Shown: positions 61,137 through 64,000 of the stretch, piece by piece
How positions within the stretch are numbered: the stretch's first letter is position 1
How the letters are laid out: each line of letters opens with the position of its first letter
From: Phycomyces nitens
Lineage: Eukaryota > Mucoromycota > Mucoromycetes > Mucorales > Phycomycetaceae
Length of the DNA: 64,000 nt
Direction: 5' to 3'
Assembly (NCBI GenBank): GCA_022702545.1
Contig: JAHRBC010000001.1
Location: 868,001 to 932,000, forward strand
Made by a program: the position numbers and the translations under genes
The notes under the pieces: generated by a model
Told to the model about the DNA's origin: nothing
Database searches by the model: none
The model's input: the letters and a program-made list of their open reading frames with translations, nothing else

Positions 61137-62044
61137 CAACACCTTTATATTTCCTAGCCGATTATATGCACTCACTCTTGCCCGTAAAGGACTCGATGTT
61201 TACAATGCTATTTATATTACATCTGCTGTCCCGTGAGAAAACAATAGGCTTTTTGTTCAAACGGCCACACTTTTGATAAATATCTAGATTAATTCAGACT
61301 ACGAGTAGACTGGTAGGTTCCTGTTGTATATTCCAAGTATTTAAATGGATAATGAACAGAGCATGAGCCAGACCAGTGTAGGCATCATGGCTGTGGGAAA
61401 AGAAGAAGGAAAAAAAAAACTCAAGCATCTTCAGTCCAATTCTCTACATACCCATCCACCCTTAAAAATAAGCAAACACCTACGCACTGTCTCTGAGAGA
61501 ATATGGTCCAAAAGAGTCTGCCATCAAATGACTAGTCCCAATTCAATCTGTGCCATTGATGCCACCAAAGATTATTATTATTATTATTTTTAATATATAC
61601 ATGGCATGGCATGGCTTACATGTGCCGTAAGATATGAAATCCCCACTGTATAGCCTTTTGCATCTCTACGAGTACACGAACCTAGTTACATGCCAACCGT
61701 CTCTAGCAAACAAGTGTTTTGGATCATCATTTCAAACGTACAAAAAATGTTTCAATCTAGATGCCAATATGGTTTTTTTTATCCATTATAAAAAATATTA
61801 AATATTAAATATATAAGAATATATTATTGATACATTCTTCATTTTTATAAGCCATGCCCTATGATTGGGATCAAGCTTATATAATATATATATATATAAA
61901 CATGAATCATGATGTGAATATCTTTAATGCACATCTAAATGTATGGTTTGGAATACGATAGAGAGGATAAATAGAGTAGTATGTATACATGCTTGTTTTT
62001 TTCTTCTTCTTCTTTGGAACTGGATATATTTTTATGTGGTGTTT
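61137..62044. other. Intergenic, no gene seen
   Basis: Lies between two convergent genes. An 82-codon frame at 61345-61593 is unsupported. TA tracts near 61885 and an (ATT)n tract near 61572. Confidence 0.45.
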
Positions 62045-64000
62045 TTATACGACACCTTCTTGATACCGTCTTGCACCATTATTATTGCTATTACTATTAC
62101 TATTGAGTCCACTCTGGGTGTATGGATTGTTGGGATTAGGGCTGGATGGAGGTGGTGGTGAGCCTGGGTGTGGGCTTCCAGGTGTGGGGCTTCCTGCTGG
62201 CTGGGTTGGAGGGGTCTGCCAGTTGGTAGGTGCGTTCATCTCATAAGTATCCCTTGGTGGCTGCCCTGGTACAGAATAGATTGGCGGTGGTGCATTTGGT
62301 TGATAGCCATTGTACTGTGCAGGGTTGACCCATCCCTGCGGAGGAGGGGGTCCATACTGCATAGGAGGCGGAGGCGGTGGGTAATAGGCTCCAGTGTTAC
62401 CAGGTACATACGGTGGGGGTCCGCCATTCACAACGTACACACCACCATTGGCATTATTAAGGGTGCGATAACGAGAACCGCCACAGCAACTGTAGTAAAT
62501 ACATCTCAAGACACAGAAGATGATCAAGAGACCAAGCACGATTCCTACAGGAATAGCAATCGCCTTGTTTTTCTCCAGCCAGTTCTTGGCATTGTTACCT
62601 ATAGAACAAATGCTCAGCTTCTTCTCTTCTTCTCTTTCCAAACGCTATTATTATGATTATTATGATTATCATTTTACTCACCAAAGTTGGAAAGGTCGCA
62701 CTTTCCATTCTTACAGGCCCCACCAATACCACAGGGCGTACCATCGATAAACTTTCCGTTGAATTGAAGACAGCCAAAACCACCCGGATTGTCACAGACG
62801 AGATCACAGCTACTGCTGGCACTCGAACACGCCCTGTTGATGCCCATTGTTGATCCTCTTGCTTTGCATTGGGCGTCGCGTGAGGTGCACTGTCCAGATG
62901 CGCATGCCAGTCCAGTGCTATTTCCTCCACAAGAGTCTCCATCAGTGACAAACTTGTCTTCTGGACAGTTTGCGGATGTTCCTGTACAACTCTCTTCCAC
63001 ATCACAGCTTGTGGACGCAGGTCTACAGACAAACGACGCAGGTCTCAACTGGCACTTGTCACAGCAATTGTCATTGAAATCCCTAGAGTGAAAAATCGGT
63101 TATTTACCACTAGTATTTAAGCTTTCTAGACTTACTCGCACACAGCGGTGCCTTTGAATTTGCAGGTTGCTGGGTCACAACACGTACTATTGGCACCTCC
63201 GGTATCGCAATCTTCGCCAGTTTCCTTGATGCCATTTCCGCACATCTGAAGTGTCTTTACAGACCGAGATCCAGGATCTAAAATTGCCCAAACTTGTTTA
63301 GCCAGCCAAGGTTATCAAATCTACTCACCCTCTAGACATGTTCCTGAAGCAGGGAATGCCTCACAAATGGTGGTGATGGAGCAAGGACTGAAATCATTGG
63401 ATGATGTGTTGCTTGTAGGGTTCATGATATAAGTTCCACCGGCATCACATTGTGTCGCACTCAGTGGACAGCACTGGCAGCTGCTTCCACTGCACGGACA
63501 AGAAGAAGTCGTGCAGTCATGAATGGCACCTAGAAACAAGTTCATCGTTTGGTATTCTTGTCCATAGCCAATTTCTTCTTACCAAATCCATGGCCAATCT
63601 CATGAGCAACAACCTTCCATTCATCGCGGACTAGAAGACAAGAATATGAGTGTCGACCGATAATATTTGAGGGTTTTTTCTTTTCTTTTTTTTTCTGCTT
63701 ACTGATAGAAGATACGCCAGTACCAGATACGTGCTGGGTGACACCTCCCTTGGTCTGAGTAACGACATTTGTGGCACACAGTCTACCAAGCCATGCAACA
63801 CCAACTTCGACACCAGTACTATAATCACAACACCTTTCGTTTAACCCCAGAACAAGAATCCAAGGAAGGCCAAATTGGTCACTTACGCGCAATTTGTCAT
63901 CAGGTGCCAGAGACCAGCACCATCGTTACCGATCTTTGATCTCCAGAGACTAAAATCACTCAGTCGGTCGCTGATTGTGTAGCTGTCCGAACAGGGCCTA
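62045..64000 (-). CDS. ADAM-type membrane metalloprotease, C-terminal part (5' end beyond window)
   Basis: Exons in coding order >64000-63887, 63818-63703, 63630-63583, 63529-63329, 63277-63136, 63082-62682 and 62598-62045; all junctions in frame, N-terminus off the edge. The M12B zinc motif HExxHxxGxxHD is formed by [10 protein letters not shown] on a 48-nt exon and AIHD on the next. Upstream lies [18 protein letters not shown], typical of fungal ADAMs. A Cys-rich disintegrin-like region follows ([16 protein letters not shown].., [28 protein letters not shown]), then one membrane helix ([20 protein letters not shown]) and a cytosolic Pro/Gly/Tyr-rich tail ([17 protein letters not shown]). 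The predicted role is ectodomain shedding or surface proteolysis. Confidence 0.93.

Overview
This is a stretch of nuclear DNA from a filamentous fungus, most likely Mucoromycota (Mucorales-like). The evidence is AT-rich intergenic DNA, many short spliceosomal introns (about 37-130 nt) with GTAAGT donors, typical fungal housekeeping genes (NAC alpha, proteasome beta, COA1, PAM17, AIM18/46-like, Jsn1-type Puf), an HSPA12-type Hsp70, and decayed DNA transposons. Species cannot be decided from the sequence. Exon models were built by hand from reading frame, splice sites and family knowledge; none was tested against transcripts.

Layout. 1-8360: accessory, gene-poor DNA with duplicated fragments, one six-exon gene of unknown function (1176-3272) and a GC-richer degenerate repeat patch (4490-5470). 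8361-19963: compact conserved block. It holds NAC alpha (-) beside proteasome beta-4/PSMB2 (+), a mitochondrial chalcone-isomerase-fold protein of AIM18/46 type (-) beside COA1 (+), acyl-protein thioesterase (-), a coiled-coil protein (+), a serine-rich disordered protein (-) and PAM17 (+). Three of these (AIM18-like, COA1, PAM17) are predicted mitochondrial. 21328-23431: HSPA12-like Hsp70 (-). 24108-27860: a wrecked PIF/Harbinger transposase and its likely partner ORF, then a wrecked Tc1/mariner transposase. 28554-32779: GH47 alpha-mannosidase (-) and an anillin-like PH protein (+), divergent. 33930-44823: a nested, partly palindromic repeat complex. 44825-50840: AT-rich, with orphan exon-like remnants. 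50841-61136: a Puf protein with two RRMs, a dual-specificity phosphatase, a four-helix membrane protein and two unknown spliced genes. 62045-64000: the C-terminal part of an ADAM-type membrane metalloprotease, cut by the window end.

The most unusual part is 33930-44823. It carries four copies (three intact, one reduced to exon 2) of a two-exon gene for an 87-residue acidic protein that I do not recognise. Exon lengths (94 and 170 nt) are identical in all intact copies, even in one strongly diverged in sequence, and the TATA box and an upstream motif are also conserved. The genes lie in units with diverged inverted ends, next to a second cassette present three times. Inverted arms agree in length to the base (1576 nt) once an 892-bp TA-flanked mobile element in one arm is subtracted. 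I read this as a family of gene-bearing inverted-repeat elements.

Four introns in conserved genes appear to use GC-AG splice sites, and NAC alpha ends in a 15-nt exon that would be missed without comparison to the family.
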